This document shows, one piece after another, positions 1 through 7,978 of a DNA stretch of 19,682 bases. The stretch lies in NCBI GenBank assembly GCA_945949385.1, contig CAMFEL010000018.1:1-19682 (forward strand). Direction: 5' to 3'. The notes beneath the pieces were generated by a model that saw only the letters and a program-made list of their open reading frames with translations, did no database searches and was not told the DNA's origin. The number at the start of each line of letters is the position of its first letter. The stretch's first letter is position 1. The translations under genes and the position numbers were made by a program. Source of the stretch: an uncultured Clostridia bacterium. GTDB taxonomy: Bacteria > Bacillota > Clostridia > Oscillospirales > CAG-272.

Positions 1-2023
1 GATTGCGTCTGTAATAATTAAGGTATGAATCGGATATAAGCTTATACAAATTTTTAAGTCCCGCCTTGTTTTTTGCAAGGATGACCTGATGGTATGTACG
101 CAGCTTCAGCGGGTCGGCGTTCAGGCTCATTGCCTCCGTAAGCTGCGTAAAATCGGTAATGCCCTCATCGAGCAGCTTGTCGGTCATTTTGTAAAAAATC
201 TCCGCAAGCATTTTTGCGTCGTCCGAGGCACGGTGATGGTTGAAATCGCCCAGGTTGAAGTACTCCGCAAGCACATCAAGCTTGTGCTTTTTAAGCTCGG
301 GGTTCACGTATCTGGACATTGAGACCGTGTCAAGATAGGAATTGGGGAATTCAATTCCCGCTTTGGACGCAACCTTTCTTATAAAGCTTGTGTCAAAATC
401 GGCGTTATGGGCAATAAGCAGTCTGCCGCCGCAGAAATCCAGAAAAGCGCGCACGGCTGCGACATTGTCCGGCTGACCCCTTACCATATCGTCGGTAATG
501 CCCGTAAGCTCCGTAATTTTTTCGGGGATAGGCTGACCGGGGTCGGTCATCATATTGAATTCGTCAAGTACCTCTCCCGCACGTACCTTTACTGCGCCGA
601 TTTCCGTAATGGCGCAGTTATGCACGGAAAGACCTGTGGTTTCAATATCGAAAACAATAAGCTCGTCGTCAAAGTTCACATCGGTGCTTCCGAAAACGGC
701 TCGCTGTGTATCGTCCACAAAATATGCTTCTATACCGTATATTACCTTGAAATCGTCGCCCAGCTTTTCGGCGGCAAGCATTGCCGTGGGAAAACCCTGA
801 ACATTTCCGTGGTCGGTGATTGCCACGGCCTTTTGTCCCCATGCCGCCGCGCGCTTTACCACATCTTCGGGCTTCGGAATGGCGTCCATAGAGGAAAGAT
901 TTGTGTGCAGATGAAGCTCAACGCGCTTTGTTTCGGCGCTGTCTTTGCGGATTACCGGCTTTATTTTTTTTATTCCCTTGGGATTTATGTTGAACTCGCC
1001 GAACTTGTCCTGCCGCACATTTCCGATTGCGGCAATGCACATGCCGCTTTTCATGCTTTTTACAAAACCCTCGGATTCCTCGGCTCCCATAAGAGCTTTG
1101 AGAAATACGGAGGAGTCCTTGTCCGTTATACCCACCGTTACGGACATTTTATCGCTGCCGCGCACCTCTGCGGCGTTTGCCTCGAATATCTGACCGAGGG
1201 CCACGCAGGTTTTCATGGCTCTGTTTATGCTGCGCAGAGCCGTGGGGTCGTCTGCTTCAAACTCGTCGCCCCATATAAGCTCGGCACCGTTGGTGTCAAA
1301 GGTCATGAGCCCGCTTTTGTATATGCCGCCCTCTATTTCGCTGACGGTGTCGCTGCCGCTGAAAACGGACGCAACACGGGTAAGTACGGGGGCAGCCTCC
1401 TCGGCGGCTTTTGCCTCGGCTTCTTTTTTTGCCTGCTCCTCTTCGGAGCGACGCTTGTAAGCTATGGCGTCATCGCTGTAATTTTTAAGGTACTGCGCCT
1501 GTCTTTCAAGATACGCAAGGTAGCTTTTTTCGTAATCATCGCTTTGCTCGATTACGGTTTCGTAGTTAAGTCCGAATTCGCTTCTGATTATTCCGGATAC
1601 TATTTCTCCCGCTCGCCCCAGATCAAGCAGTTCAACTCCGCCTCTTGAAAAGGGAACGGATACGGTGATAACACCGTCCTCTATACTTGTTTTGCAATTG
1701 TCGAAAAAGCCGTTTGTAACGGCGCCAACGCGCTTTGCTTCTTTATAGACTTCGCCCATATAATCAAGGCTGAACAGCTCGGGCGGATATTTCGGCAAAA
1801 GCCTAATATATGCAAGACCGTAGCAGGCGGCAAGCTTTTCTTCAAGCTCGTAAAGCGCTTTTTTCGTTTCAAGGGAGGGCAGGGTGAAATGTACCTCGTA
1901 CATTTTCTTTTCCCGGTCTCCGGAAATGCGGGCATCGTTTGAATTTTCAAAAATCCGTCTTGCGGACTCGGTGTCCGGCGTAAAGCGTGAAAATATATTC
2001 CCCAGTGTTTTTGTGTCTGCCAT
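1..2023 (-). CDS. polC: DNA polymerase III alpha subunit, Gram-positive type (partial, N-terminal half)
   Basis: PolC is the replicative DNA polymerase of Firmicutes, with proofreading exonuclease in the same chain. The gene starts at 2023 (MADTKTLG), behind an AAAGGAG ribosome binding site, and is open to the left edge: 674 codons of a family usually near 1430-1450. Order: N-terminal domain; charged Ala/Glu/Lys-rich linker about 165-210; OB-fold about 270-330; first half of the PHP domain with HLHT at 371-374 and ITDHG ending at H405; then the inserted DEDD exonuclease with DIETTG (459-464), HNADFD (539-544) and HHRASDD (596-602); then return to PHP (YHQVILAKN). All exonuclease acidic residues are present, so proofreading should be active. 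The polymerase domain lies outside the window. It is the last visible gene of the pyrH cluster, 58 nt after ispG. Identification is firm. Confidence 0.97.
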   Translation of the reverse strand, partial: MADTKTLGNIFSRFTPDTESARRIFENSNDARISGDREKKMYEVHFTLPSLETKKALYELEEKLAACYGLAYIRLLPKYPPELFSLDYMGEVYKEAKRVGAVTNGFFDNCKTSIEDGVITVSVPFSRGGVELLDLGRAGEIVSGIIRSEFGLNYETVIEQSDDYEKSYLAYLERQAQYLKNYSDDAIAYKRRSEEEQAKKEAEAKAAEEAAPVLTRVASVFSGSDTVSEIEGGIYKSGLMTFDTNGAELIWGDEFEADDPTALRSINRAMKTCVALGQIFEANAAEVRGSDKMSVTVGITDKDSSVFLKALMGAEESEGFVKSMKSGMCIAAIGNVRQDKFGEFNINPKGIKKIKPVIRKDSAETKRVELHLHTNLSSMDAIPKPEDVVKRAAAWGQKAVAITDHGNVQGFPTAMLAAEKLGDDFKVIYGIEAYFVDDTQRAVFGSTDVNFDDELIVFDIETTGLSVHNCAITEIGAVKVRAGEVLDEFNMMTDPGQPIPEKITELTGITDDMVRGQPDNVAAVRAFLDFCGGRLLIAHNADFDTSFIRKVASKAGIEFPNSYLDTVSMSRYVNPELKKHKLDVLAEYFNLGDFNHHRASDDAKMLAEIFYKMTDKLLDEGITDFTQLTEAMSLNADPLKLRTYHQVILAKNKAGLKNLYKLISDSYLNYYRRN

Positions 2024-2042
2024 ACGCCGCTGCTCCTTTAGG

Positions 2043-2084
2043 TTTCCGATTATTTTTCGATTGTCTTTCGACGTTTTTCGATTA
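2043..2084. repeat. Short 10-11 bp tandem repeat between ispG and polC
   Basis: Four degenerate copies of a TTTTTCGATT-like unit follow one another (plus strand: TTTCCGATTA, TTTTTCGATTG, TCTTTCGACG, TTTTTCGATTA). Together they fill most of the spacer and overlap the ispG stop codon. In the transcript they read as A-rich AATCGAAAAA units. No hairpin or promoter is evident. The period is close to one helical turn, but any function is unknown. Confidence 0.6.
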
Positions 2085-3164
2085 CTCTTTTTCAGCTATA
2101 AGTTTTTTAGTTTCTTCTATAAGTACATCTACCGCGCGCTCTTCCTCGACGCGGCACACTGTTTTGCCGTTCTTGAACAGCAGGGCAAAGCCGTCTCCTC
2201 CGGCAATGCCTATGTCGGCCTCCCTGGCTTCTCCGGGACCGTTGACAGCGCAGCCCATTACTGCCACGCATATCTTTTTGTTGCCCGTATCAAGGGAAGC
2301 GCTGCGCCGCCTGAACTCGTCGGCAATTGAAATAAGGTCTATGGCTGTTCTGCCGCAGGTGGGGCAGGATATTATATCAATGCCGCCGCGAAGAAGTCCC
2401 AGACTTTTCAGTATTTCTTTTCCCGCCGTAACCTCGCGCACGGGGTCGGCAGTCAGGGAAACGCGCAGGGTGTCCCCGATGCCGTCGCACAGCAGGCTGC
2501 CGATGCCGATGGCGTTTTTTATAATACCGGAGTATTCAGTGCCCGCTTCCGTCACGCCCAGATGCAGGGGATATTCGCTGTCGGCGGCAACTATACGCGC
2601 CGCCTCGCAGGCGGTGGCGATACGGGAGGATTTTATGGATATAACTATATCGGAAAAACCCATATCCTCAAGCATTTCAGCTTGAGTCAGTGCGCTTTCC
2701 GCCAGCGCCTGCGCTGTGGGAGAGCCGTACTTTTCCAAAAGCTTTTTATCAAGGCTTCCGCCGTTTACTCCAATGCGTATGGGCACTCCCGCCGCCTTGC
2801 AGGCGTCGGCTACCTGACGAACTTTCCAGCCCTCTCCAATGTTTCCGGGATTTATTCTTATTTTGTCTGCGCCGCTTTTCAGAGAGGCAAGGGCAAGCTT
2901 ATAATCAAAATGAATGTCCGCAACAAGGGGGATGTTTACTCCGCCGTCCTTCAGGTATTTGAACACGGGTGCCGCGTCCTCGTCGGGAACTGCCATTCTT
3001 ACAATATCGCAGCCTGCTTCCTGAAGCCGCAGTGCCTGCTTCAGCGTTCCCTCAAAATCGTGGGCGGGGCAGTTGGTCATGGACTGGACGCTTATGTCCT
3101 CTCCGCCGCCGATGTATCTGTCTCTCAGACGGATCTTTTTTGATATTCTTCTCACGGTTTCCAT
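2082..3164 (-). CDS. ispG: 4-hydroxy-3-methylbut-2-enyl diphosphate synthase (IspG/GcpE)
   Basis: IspG makes HMBPP from methylerythritol cyclodiphosphate, the penultimate step of the MEP isoprenoid pathway, using a [4Fe-4S] cluster. The 360-residue protein has the short bacterial form: a TIM barrel (VQSMTN at 26-31, VADIHFDYKLAL at 81-92, KIRINPGNIG at 101-110) followed by the cluster domain. The expected ligands are present: C267 and C270 in CPTCGR, C305 in GCAVNGPGEA, and E312. The usual SMTNT is SMTNC here, a minor change. The start is the first in-frame Met of the conserved N-terminus, but the ribosome binding site (AAAGAAAG) is weak. It lies between rseP and polC, in the same cluster as dxr and uppS, so one transcript can supply two MEP enzymes and a downstream prenyl-chain synthase. 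Identification is firm. Confidence 0.97.
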   Translation of the reverse strand: METVRRISKKIRLRDRYIGGGEDISVQSMTNCPAHDFEGTLKQALRLQEAGCDIVRMAVPDEDAAPVFKYLKDGGVNIPLVADIHFDYKLALASLKSGADKIRINPGNIGEGWKVRQVADACKAAGVPIRIGVNGGSLDKKLLEKYGSPTAQALAESALTQAEMLEDMGFSDIVISIKSSRIATACEAARIVAADSEYPLHLGVTEAGTEYSGIIKNAIGIGSLLCDGIGDTLRVSLTADPVREVTAGKEILKSLGLLRGGIDIISCPTCGRTAIDLISIADEFRRRSASLDTGNKKICVAVMGCAVNGPGEAREADIGIAGGDGFALLFKNGKTVCRVEEERAVDVLIEETKKLIAEKE

Positions 3165-3227
3165 AAAATCACGCTTTCTTTAATACGTCGGGTGGCTAAG
3201 CTGTGTTTTGGCTGTTTCGCAAGTGTG

Positions 3228-4265
3228 CTAAAACAGCTTTATTACATCCTTTACGCATATGAATATCATCAGAAGCATAAGCAGGGCAAGACCTGCCGTG
3301 TGGATTACTCCCTCCACCTTGGGGTTTATGGGTTTGCGGCGCACCGCTTCGATAAGGAGGAACACAAGCCTGCCGCCGTCAAGAGCTGGCAGAGGCAAAA
3401 GGTTCATAACTCCTAAATTCATGCTTATGACTACTACAAGGTATATGAAGTTATACGATCCCGTCTGCGCCGCTTCTGTCAGTGCCTCCGTGACTCCCAC
3501 GGGACCCGAGACCGCTTCGATCCCGTATCTTCCCGTAACCAGATCGTACAGGGATTCCCATATCATACGCACCGTATAAGTTGAGCGGTAGAAGGAGTGC
3601 TTTACAAGGTTTGTAAAGGTGCGCTCCTGTCCGTAAACATAGAAATCCGCGTCGCCGAATGCCACGCCCTGCTCGGATATTTGGGGAAACTCCACATCCT
3701 CGATAACCGTCTTTTCGCCGTCGCGCACAACTGTCAGGTCCACAGGCTCGATGCCCAGCCGCATTATTTCATAAACAAGCTCGTCTGCAATATGAACGTT
3801 TCTGCCCTCAACCTCGACTATGGTGTCGCCGGCTTTGAGTCCGCTGCTCTGAGACAGGGCACCGTCTCTGAACTCGGCAACGGTGGTGGAGCCGAGTCCC
3901 ATGCTCGTTGAGGAAAAAACAAGAATGAACATAACAAGGATGCCGGCAACCAGATTGACAACTCCTCCCGCGGCTACGATTATCATACGCTGCCACACTG
4001 GCTTTTTATTGAGTGCGTTGGGGTCGTCGCTTTCCTCGTCCTCGCCCGCCATACTGACAAAACCGCCGATGGGAAAGGCGCGCAGGGAATAGGATATTCC
4101 GCTTTTTTTTGATTTTTTTGATACAAGCTTCGGACCCATACCGATGGAAAACTCGTTTACCGTCACCTTGAAAAGACGCGCAAACAGAAAGTGCCCGCCC
4201 TCGTGGATGAATATAAGGAGTCCGAATATAAGAATTGCTATAATAATGTATACTGCGGTCGGCAT
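3228..4265 (-). CDS. rseP: Site-2 (RIP) zinc metalloprotease RseP/RasP
   Basis: This is a membrane-embedded protease that makes the second cut in anti-sigma factors and clears signal-peptide remnants. The chosen start (MPTAVYIIIAILIF, 345 residues) follows a GCGAGG ribosome binding site. An upstream ATG at 4349 would add 28 non-conserved residues and overlap dxr, so it is rejected. Visible parts: TM1 carrying the HExxH zinc site (H21, E22, H25 in IHEGGH); a second TM near 95-120 after FPIGGFVSM; one PDZ domain at about 127-192 (GLKAGDTIVEVEGR); a membrane helix with the third ligand in LPALDGG (D296); and a final TM at the C-terminus. A single PDZ is usual for Firmicutes, whereas E. coli RseP has two. 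The neighbours dxr and ispG match the common Firmicutes order. Confidence 0.96.
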   Translation of the reverse strand: MPTAVYIIIAILIFGLLIFIHEGGHFLFARLFKVTVNEFSIGMGPKLVSKKSKKSGISYSLRAFPIGGFVSMAGEDEESDDPNALNKKPVWQRMIIVAAGGVVNLVAGILVMFILVFSSTSMGLGSTTVAEFRDGALSQSSGLKAGDTIVEVEGRNVHIADELVYEIMRLGIEPVDLTVVRDGEKTVIEDVEFPQISEQGVAFGDADFYVYGQERTFTNLVKHSFYRSTYTVRMIWESLYDLVTGRYGIEAVSGPVGVTEALTEAAQTGSYNFIYLVVVISMNLGVMNLLPLPALDGGRLVFLLIEAVRRKPINPKVEGVIHTAGLALLMLLMIFICVKDVIKLF

Positions 4266-4311
4266 AAGAATCCTCGCTTTATTTCGTAAATTTACGGACG
4301 TGCCGTATGAT

Positions 4312-5505
4312 TTACAGACTGAGACGGTTGATTTCTTTCTGCGCGGCATCTCTTGCCGCGGCTTCGGCGGCGAAAATCGCTTCCTCGCTGTCGGCAGGGG
4401 TTACGGTAATTCTGTCCATTGCTGCAATTACCGCGTCGGAAATGCCGTTAAAGGAAAGTCTGCCGCAAAGAAAGGCTTCCACAGCTTCCTCGTCGGCGGC
4501 TATCAGCGCCGCAGGCGCAGTGCCTCCCCGATACCACGCGTCACAGGCGGCACGAAGCAGGGGAAACGCCTTTGTATCGGGCTTGCGGAAGGTCAGCTCT
4601 CCCACGGCGGTGAAATCCAGAGACTCGCCGCCGAAAGGAGCGCGCTCCGGATATGTCAGGGCGTAGCGCACGCAGTCCCGCATATCGGGATAGGACATTT
4701 CCGCAATTACCGCCCCGTCAGTATATTCCACCATGGAGTGAATTATGCTTTGACGGTGGACAAGCACCTCAACTTTTTCCGGAGTGACGCCGAAAAGGCG
4801 GCACGCTTCGATAAGTTCAAAGCCTTTGTTCATAAGGGTAGCGCAGTCGACGGTGATTTTTTTGCCCATCTTCCAAGTGGGGTGGGCAAGCGCCTGAGCG
4901 GGAGTTACCGATTCAAGCTCTTTTCGGCTTTTGCCGAAAAACGGTCCTCCGGAGGCGGTCAGCAGTATGCGCCGTACATAAGTGGGGTCGGCGGGAGCTT
5001 TTGGTGACGCGGCTCCCTGGGCGCACAGACACTGGAATATGGCGCTGTGCTCGCTGTCCACGGGGATAAGCTCTCCCCCGGAGACGGCAAGACGCCCGTA
5101 TATAAGATGTCCCGCGCTGATGAGCGCTTCTTTATTTGCCATGGCGATACGGGCGCCGGTCTCGGCCGCGGCAAGCGCGGAGGGAAGCCCTGCAAGACCC
5201 GATATGGCGTGGACTATTATGTCCGCTTCGCATTCTTTTACGGCTCGGCACACGGCACGCTCTCCGCTGTAAACACGAATGCCGTCGCCCGTTATTTCCC
5301 GAAGCTTTTTGCCGTTTTCCTCACCGGGAACGGCTACGGCGTCGGGGTGAAGCTCACCTATTTGCTTCAGCAGCAGTTCAATATTGTTTCCCGCGCTAAG
5401 AAGGCTTATTCTGACGCCGAGAGCCGTAAGCGCGTCTATTGCCTGTCTGCCTACAGAGCCGGTAGATCCCAGCACCGCTGCGGTTTTTGTTGAGTAATCT
5501 GTCAT
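4312..5505 (-). CDS. dxr: 1-deoxy-D-xylulose 5-phosphate reductoisomerase
   Basis: Dxr converts DXP to methylerythritol 4-phosphate with NADPH and a divalent metal, the committed step of the MEP pathway and the target of fosmidomycin. The 397-residue length is typical. Motifs: GSTGSVG NADPH loop (13-19); NKEAL (124-128); PVDSEHSA with metal ligands D150 and E152; TASGGPF (183-189); HPTWKMGKKITVD (208-220); MNKGFE with N226, K227 and metal ligand E230. Two departures are visible. The phosphate-site Ser of VDSATxMNKG is Cys221 (codon TGC on the minus strand). The late LNAANE motif reads LIAADEE. Translation starts at 5505 behind a weak GGGAAAG site. A small CGGC/GCCG hairpin ends 16 nt before the start codon. 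The gap to rseP is 46 nt. Confidence 0.96.
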   Translation of the reverse strand: MTDYSTKTAAVLGSTGSVGRQAIDALTALGVRISLLSAGNNIELLLKQIGELHPDAVAVPGEENGKKLREITGDGIRVYSGERAVCRAVKECEADIIVHAISGLAGLPSALAAAETGARIAMANKEALISAGHLIYGRLAVSGGELIPVDSEHSAIFQCLCAQGAASPKAPADPTYVRRILLTASGGPFFGKSRKELESVTPAQALAHPTWKMGKKITVDCATLMNKGFELIEACRLFGVTPEKVEVLVHRQSIIHSMVEYTDGAVIAEMSYPDMRDCVRYALTYPERAPFGGESLDFTAVGELTFRKPDTKAFPLLRAACDAWYRGGTAPAALIAADEEAVEAFLCGRLSFNGISDAVIAAMDRITVTPADSEEAIFAAEAAARDAAQKEINRLSL

Positions 5506-5521
5506 AAAAAGTAATCTTTCC

Positions 5522-5583
5522 CGGCTAAGTGCCGTATGACTTGTTTGCTGTGAAACAGCGCTGCTCCGCCGAAAGCGGAGCAG
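5522..5583 (-). other. Three consecutive stem-loops in the cdsA-dxr gap
   Basis: Between the cdsA start-distal end and dxr lie three inverted repeats: CTGCTCCGC/GCGGAGCAG (5561-5569 and 5575-5583, 5-nt loop), GCTGT/ACAGC (5547-5551 and 5555-5559, 3-nt loop) and CGGC/GCCG (5522-5525 and 5531-5534). On the transcribed (minus) strand none is followed by a U-run, so they are not classical terminators. Possible roles are mRNA processing or 3'-end protection of the cdsA segment; this is inference. The last hairpin sits just before the dxr ribosome binding site. Confidence 0.6.
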
Positions 5584-5595
5584 TAAAGGGCTTTT

Positions 5596-6432
5596 TCAGG
5601 CAGCAACTCCGCCCAGCTTCAGAATCATCTCATAGACGATGAGAATAAGGGGAGCGGTGGCGATAACGCTGTCAAAGCGGTCAAGAAGTCCGCCGTGACC
5701 GGGGAATATAAAGCCGTAGTCTTTTATTCCGTAGCGGCGCTTGATAAGCGAGAATATAAGGTCGCCTATCTGGGACGCGACGGAAATGAAAAATCCGAGA
5801 ACGGCAAACACCCATATGTGCAGGGGAGAGTTTGTAAATTTGGAGAGAAGGAATCCGTAGCCCATACATCCGCCGATGCCGAAAACTATTCCGCCTATGC
5901 TGCCCTCGATCGTTTTGTTGGGGCTGACTGAGGGAATGAGCTTGTGACGGCCGAACAGGCGTCCGCAAAGATATGCGAAGGTATCGGAAAACCACGGCAC
6001 GATGAAAGGCATCAGGTACAGATATATGCCGTGGGGCGCCTTTCTCAGCATAATCACGGAAATGAAGCCGGTAATTACATAAGCGCAGGTGGTAAATGCC
6101 ACGCAGGTCTTGTCGATCGGTACCTTGCCCTCGGAAAGTACGGATACCGCAAACAGTATGGTCAGTACCAGAAACAGGGAGGAAGCATAGGCAGACATAT
6201 AATACGACAGGGGTTTTATGGTCTGCGACAGCACCGTAACTATTACTGTCATAACATAAAGGCTGAGAGAGACGATGAAATTGCGCCTCATACCCACGCA
6301 GCCCAGCATTTCGTATACGCCTACGATTGCGCAAAGTCCGAACACTATGGGGAATGCCAAAGTGTCGGAAAAATAACACACAACCGCCAAAAGGGAAATA
6401 CCGATAACCGCGGTTATTGATCTTTTCAGCAT
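5596..6432 (-). CDS. cdsA: Phosphatidate cytidylyltransferase (CDP-diacylglycerol synthase)
   Basis: CdsA is an integral membrane enzyme that makes CDP-diacylglycerol from phosphatidate and CTP, the branch point for bacterial phospholipids. The 278-residue protein is mostly hydrophobic, with about eight membrane segments. It ends in the CDS signature: DLIFSLIKRRYGIKDYG followed by PGHGGLLDRFDS, carrying the KD and DRxD metal-binding residues. The cytosolic PWFSDTFAYLCGRLFGRHKL segment and the SPNKTIEGSIGG motif are also typical. An in-frame stop lies two codons upstream of the ATG, so the start is fixed. There is no clear Shine-Dalgarno sequence before it, unlike its neighbours; instead a CGGC-AAAT-GCCG hairpin ends 15 nt upstream. 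It sits after uppS and before dxr, as in many Firmicutes. Confidence 0.95.
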   Translation of the reverse strand: MLKRSITAVIGISLLAVVCYFSDTLAFPIVFGLCAIVGVYEMLGCVGMRRNFIVSLSLYVMTVIVTVLSQTIKPLSYYMSAYASSLFLVLTILFAVSVLSEGKVPIDKTCVAFTTCAYVITGFISVIMLRKAPHGIYLYLMPFIVPWFSDTFAYLCGRLFGRHKLIPSVSPNKTIEGSIGGIVFGIGGCMGYGFLLSKFTNSPLHIWVFAVLGFFISVASQIGDLIFSLIKRRYGIKDYGFIFPGHGGLLDRFDSVIATAPLILIVYEMILKLGGVAA

Positions 6433-6447
6433 AGTTCAAACAAATTT

Positions 6448-6507
6448 CGGCAAATGCCGCGAAAGTGAAACTTCATATTTGCGCGGAAAACAAAGGCGGT
6501 TTTCCGC
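6448..6507 (-). other. Two stem-loops in the uppS-cdsA gap
   Basis: The 102-nt gap holds a perfect 9-bp inverted repeat (GCGGAAAAC at 6483-6491 and GTTTTCCGC at 6499-6507, 7-nt loop) and a small CGGC/GCCG hairpin (6448-6459). Neither is followed by a U-tract on the transcribed strand. The small hairpin is placed where a ribosome binding site would be expected for cdsA. Confidence 0.6.
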
Positions 6508-6534
6508 AGCATTTTTCACATCCGCAATACTGAG

Positions 6535-7275
6535 TCAGACGCCTCCGAAGCGGCGGCTGCGATTTGAAAAGTCGATGACGGCAAGCTGAAGCTGAGCTTC
6601 GTCAAAGTCGGGCCACAGGGTGTCCGTAAAATACAGCTCGCTGTATGCCGACTGCCACAGCAGGAAGTTGGACAGTCTGTATTCGCCGCTGGGGCGCACT
6701 ATAAGATCGGGGTCGGGAGACGCCGAGGTATAGAGACAGCGGGATATATCGTCTTCCGTAACACGGTCGGCGCCCTTTGAAATCAGCGTGTTCACGGCGT
6801 GGACTATTTCGTCGCGGCCGCCGTAGTTAAGGGCGATATTAAGGGTCAGGCGGTTGTCTTTTGTAAGCTCTTCGAGATACTCGCATTTCTGCCGCAGATC
6901 GTCGCTCAGCCTGCTTTTGTCGCCGAGGAAAATATATCTTATACGGTTTTTCTCGTTGTCCTCTCTTGCTTCCTTGATGTAAGAGTCAAGAAGCCGCATG
7001 ATCTCGTTTACTTCTTTTTCGGGTCGCTTCCAGTTTTCCGTGGAAAAAGCGTATGCCGTAACCGTAGGGATGCCCCAGTCGCGGCAGGTGGTAACGGTTT
7101 TTTTGAATACACGTGCGCCTACGCTGTGCCCCGTTTCACGGGGAAGTCCGCGGCGGGTAGCCCATCTGCCGTTGCCGTCCATAATAAAAGCAATATGTCT
7201 GAGATTGCAGTCGGAGACGAGCTGCTTCATTTCCTCCGTGCTTTTCAGCGCGGCAGGCTTTTTCTTAAAAATCAT
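6535..7275 (-). CDS. uppS: Isoprenyl (undecaprenyl diphosphate) transferase
   Basis: UppS is a cis-prenyltransferase that extends farnesyl diphosphate with isopentenyl diphosphate to the C55 carrier lipid for peptidoglycan and wall polymers. The 246-residue length is normal. Motifs: HIAFIMDGNGRWA with catalytic D33; GH near 49-50; AYAFSTENWKRP (74-85); LNIALNYGGRDEI; and the C-terminal RPSGEYRLSNFLLWQ-SAYSELYF block ending WPDFDE. The familiar RTSGE reads RPSGE here; the Arg and the rest of the block are intact. The ribosome binding site is CGGAGC, 9 nt before the ATG. A 6-bp TTGCAC/GTGCAA hairpin lies upstream in the leader. The substrate comes from the MEP pathway, represented in this cluster by dxr and ispG. 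Confidence 0.96.
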   Translation of the reverse strand: MIFKKKPAALKSTEEMKQLVSDCNLRHIAFIMDGNGRWATRRGLPRETGHSVGARVFKKTVTTCRDWGIPTVTAYAFSTENWKRPEKEVNEIMRLLDSYIKEAREDNEKNRIRYIFLGDKSRLSDDLRQKCEYLEELTKDNRLTLNIALNYGGRDEIVHAVNTLISKGADRVTEDDISRCLYTSASPDPDLIVRPSGEYRLSNFLLWQSAYSELYFTDTLWPDFDEAQLQLAVIDFSNRSRRFGGV

Positions 7276-7343
7276 AACTTGCTCCGTTCAAAAAACTAAT
7301 TGCACGGGTGTTCGGCTCAGTGCAAAACAGTACGAAACGCCCC

Positions 7344-7363
7344 GGCGCAGGCGAACCTGCGCC
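7344..7363 (-). other. Stem-loop in the frr-uppS gap
   Basis: A perfect 8-bp GGCGCAGG/CCTGCGCC stem closes a 4-nt loop, which reads UUCG on the transcribed minus strand. There is no following U-run, so it is not a standard terminator. UUCG loops are unusually stable, and the hairpin lies between two co-directional genes, so it could act as an RNA processing or stability element (inference). Confidence 0.65.
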
Positions 7364-7393
7364 AAGGCGCATCACGAAAAACGCTTTTTATGA

Positions 7394-7948
7394 TCAGAAC
7401 TGCATGATCTCGGCGCTCTTTGCATCAGTCACCTTATCGATTTCCTTGATATATTTATCGGTAAGCTCCTGAATGAGTTTCTCGCTCTGCTTCTGCTCAT
7501 CCTCGGTCATTTCTCCGTCCTTCTTTGCCGATTTTGCGGCGTCAACTGCCTCGCGGCGGATGTTTCTGACGGCGACCTTCACATCCTCGCCCATTTTGGA
7601 GACCTGCTTTGTCATTTCGCGGCGGCGCTCCTCGGTAGGCTGGGGGAACATCAGACGGATGACCTTGCCGTCATTCTGAGGGGTGATGCCAAGATCGGAG
7701 GCAAGTATTGCCTTCTCGATAGACTTAACCGTGGTCATGTCCCAGGGGGAGATGGTAAGAGTACGGGCGTCGCTGACCTTTACCTCTGCCATCTGGTTGA
7801 TGGCGGTGGGAGTGCCGTAATACTCAACGTTTATTCCGTTGAGCACGGCGGCGTTAGCTCTGCCTGCACGGATAGTCTCAAGCTCCGCCTGATAAACGGA
7901 TATGCTCTTCTTCATTTTTTCTTCAAAGGGTTTAGTGTCAAGCTTCAT
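7394..7948 (-). CDS. frr: Ribosome recycling factor
   Basis: RRF works with EF-G to split post-termination ribosomes. The 184-residue protein has the full family pattern: an N-terminal helix of the three-helix bundle, then TIRAGRANAAVLNGINVEYYGTPTAINQMA (26-54), the compact beta domain (VSDARTLTISPWD), IEKAILASDLGITP, and FPQPTEERRREMTKQ leading into the long charged C-terminal helices. It starts at 7948 with a strong CGGAGGT site 6-7 nt upstream, directly after pyrH (30-nt gap). The pyrH-frr pairing is conserved in most bacteria. Nothing unusual is seen. Confidence 0.98.
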   Translation of the reverse strand: MKLDTKPFEEKMKKSISVYQAELETIRAGRANAAVLNGINVEYYGTPTAINQMAEVKVSDARTLTISPWDMTTVKSIEKAILASDLGITPQNDGKVIRLMFPQPTEERRREMTKQVSKMGEDVKVAVRNIRREAVDAAKSAKKDGEMTEDEQKQSEKLIQELTDKYIKEIDKVTDAKSAEIMQF

Positions 7949-7978
7949 AATGTGACCTCCGGAAATGTTATGTGGATA

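Noticed and set aside
407..1648. 413-codon open frame on the plus strand
   Set aside because: It is the exact antisense register of polC, whose PHP and exonuclease motifs are read on the minus strand; the plus product has no recognisable features.
4266..4349. Longer rseP start 28 codons upstream
   Set aside because: It would overlap the end of dxr and add a non-membrane leader before a membrane helix that family members begin with; the internal ATG has a good ribosome site.
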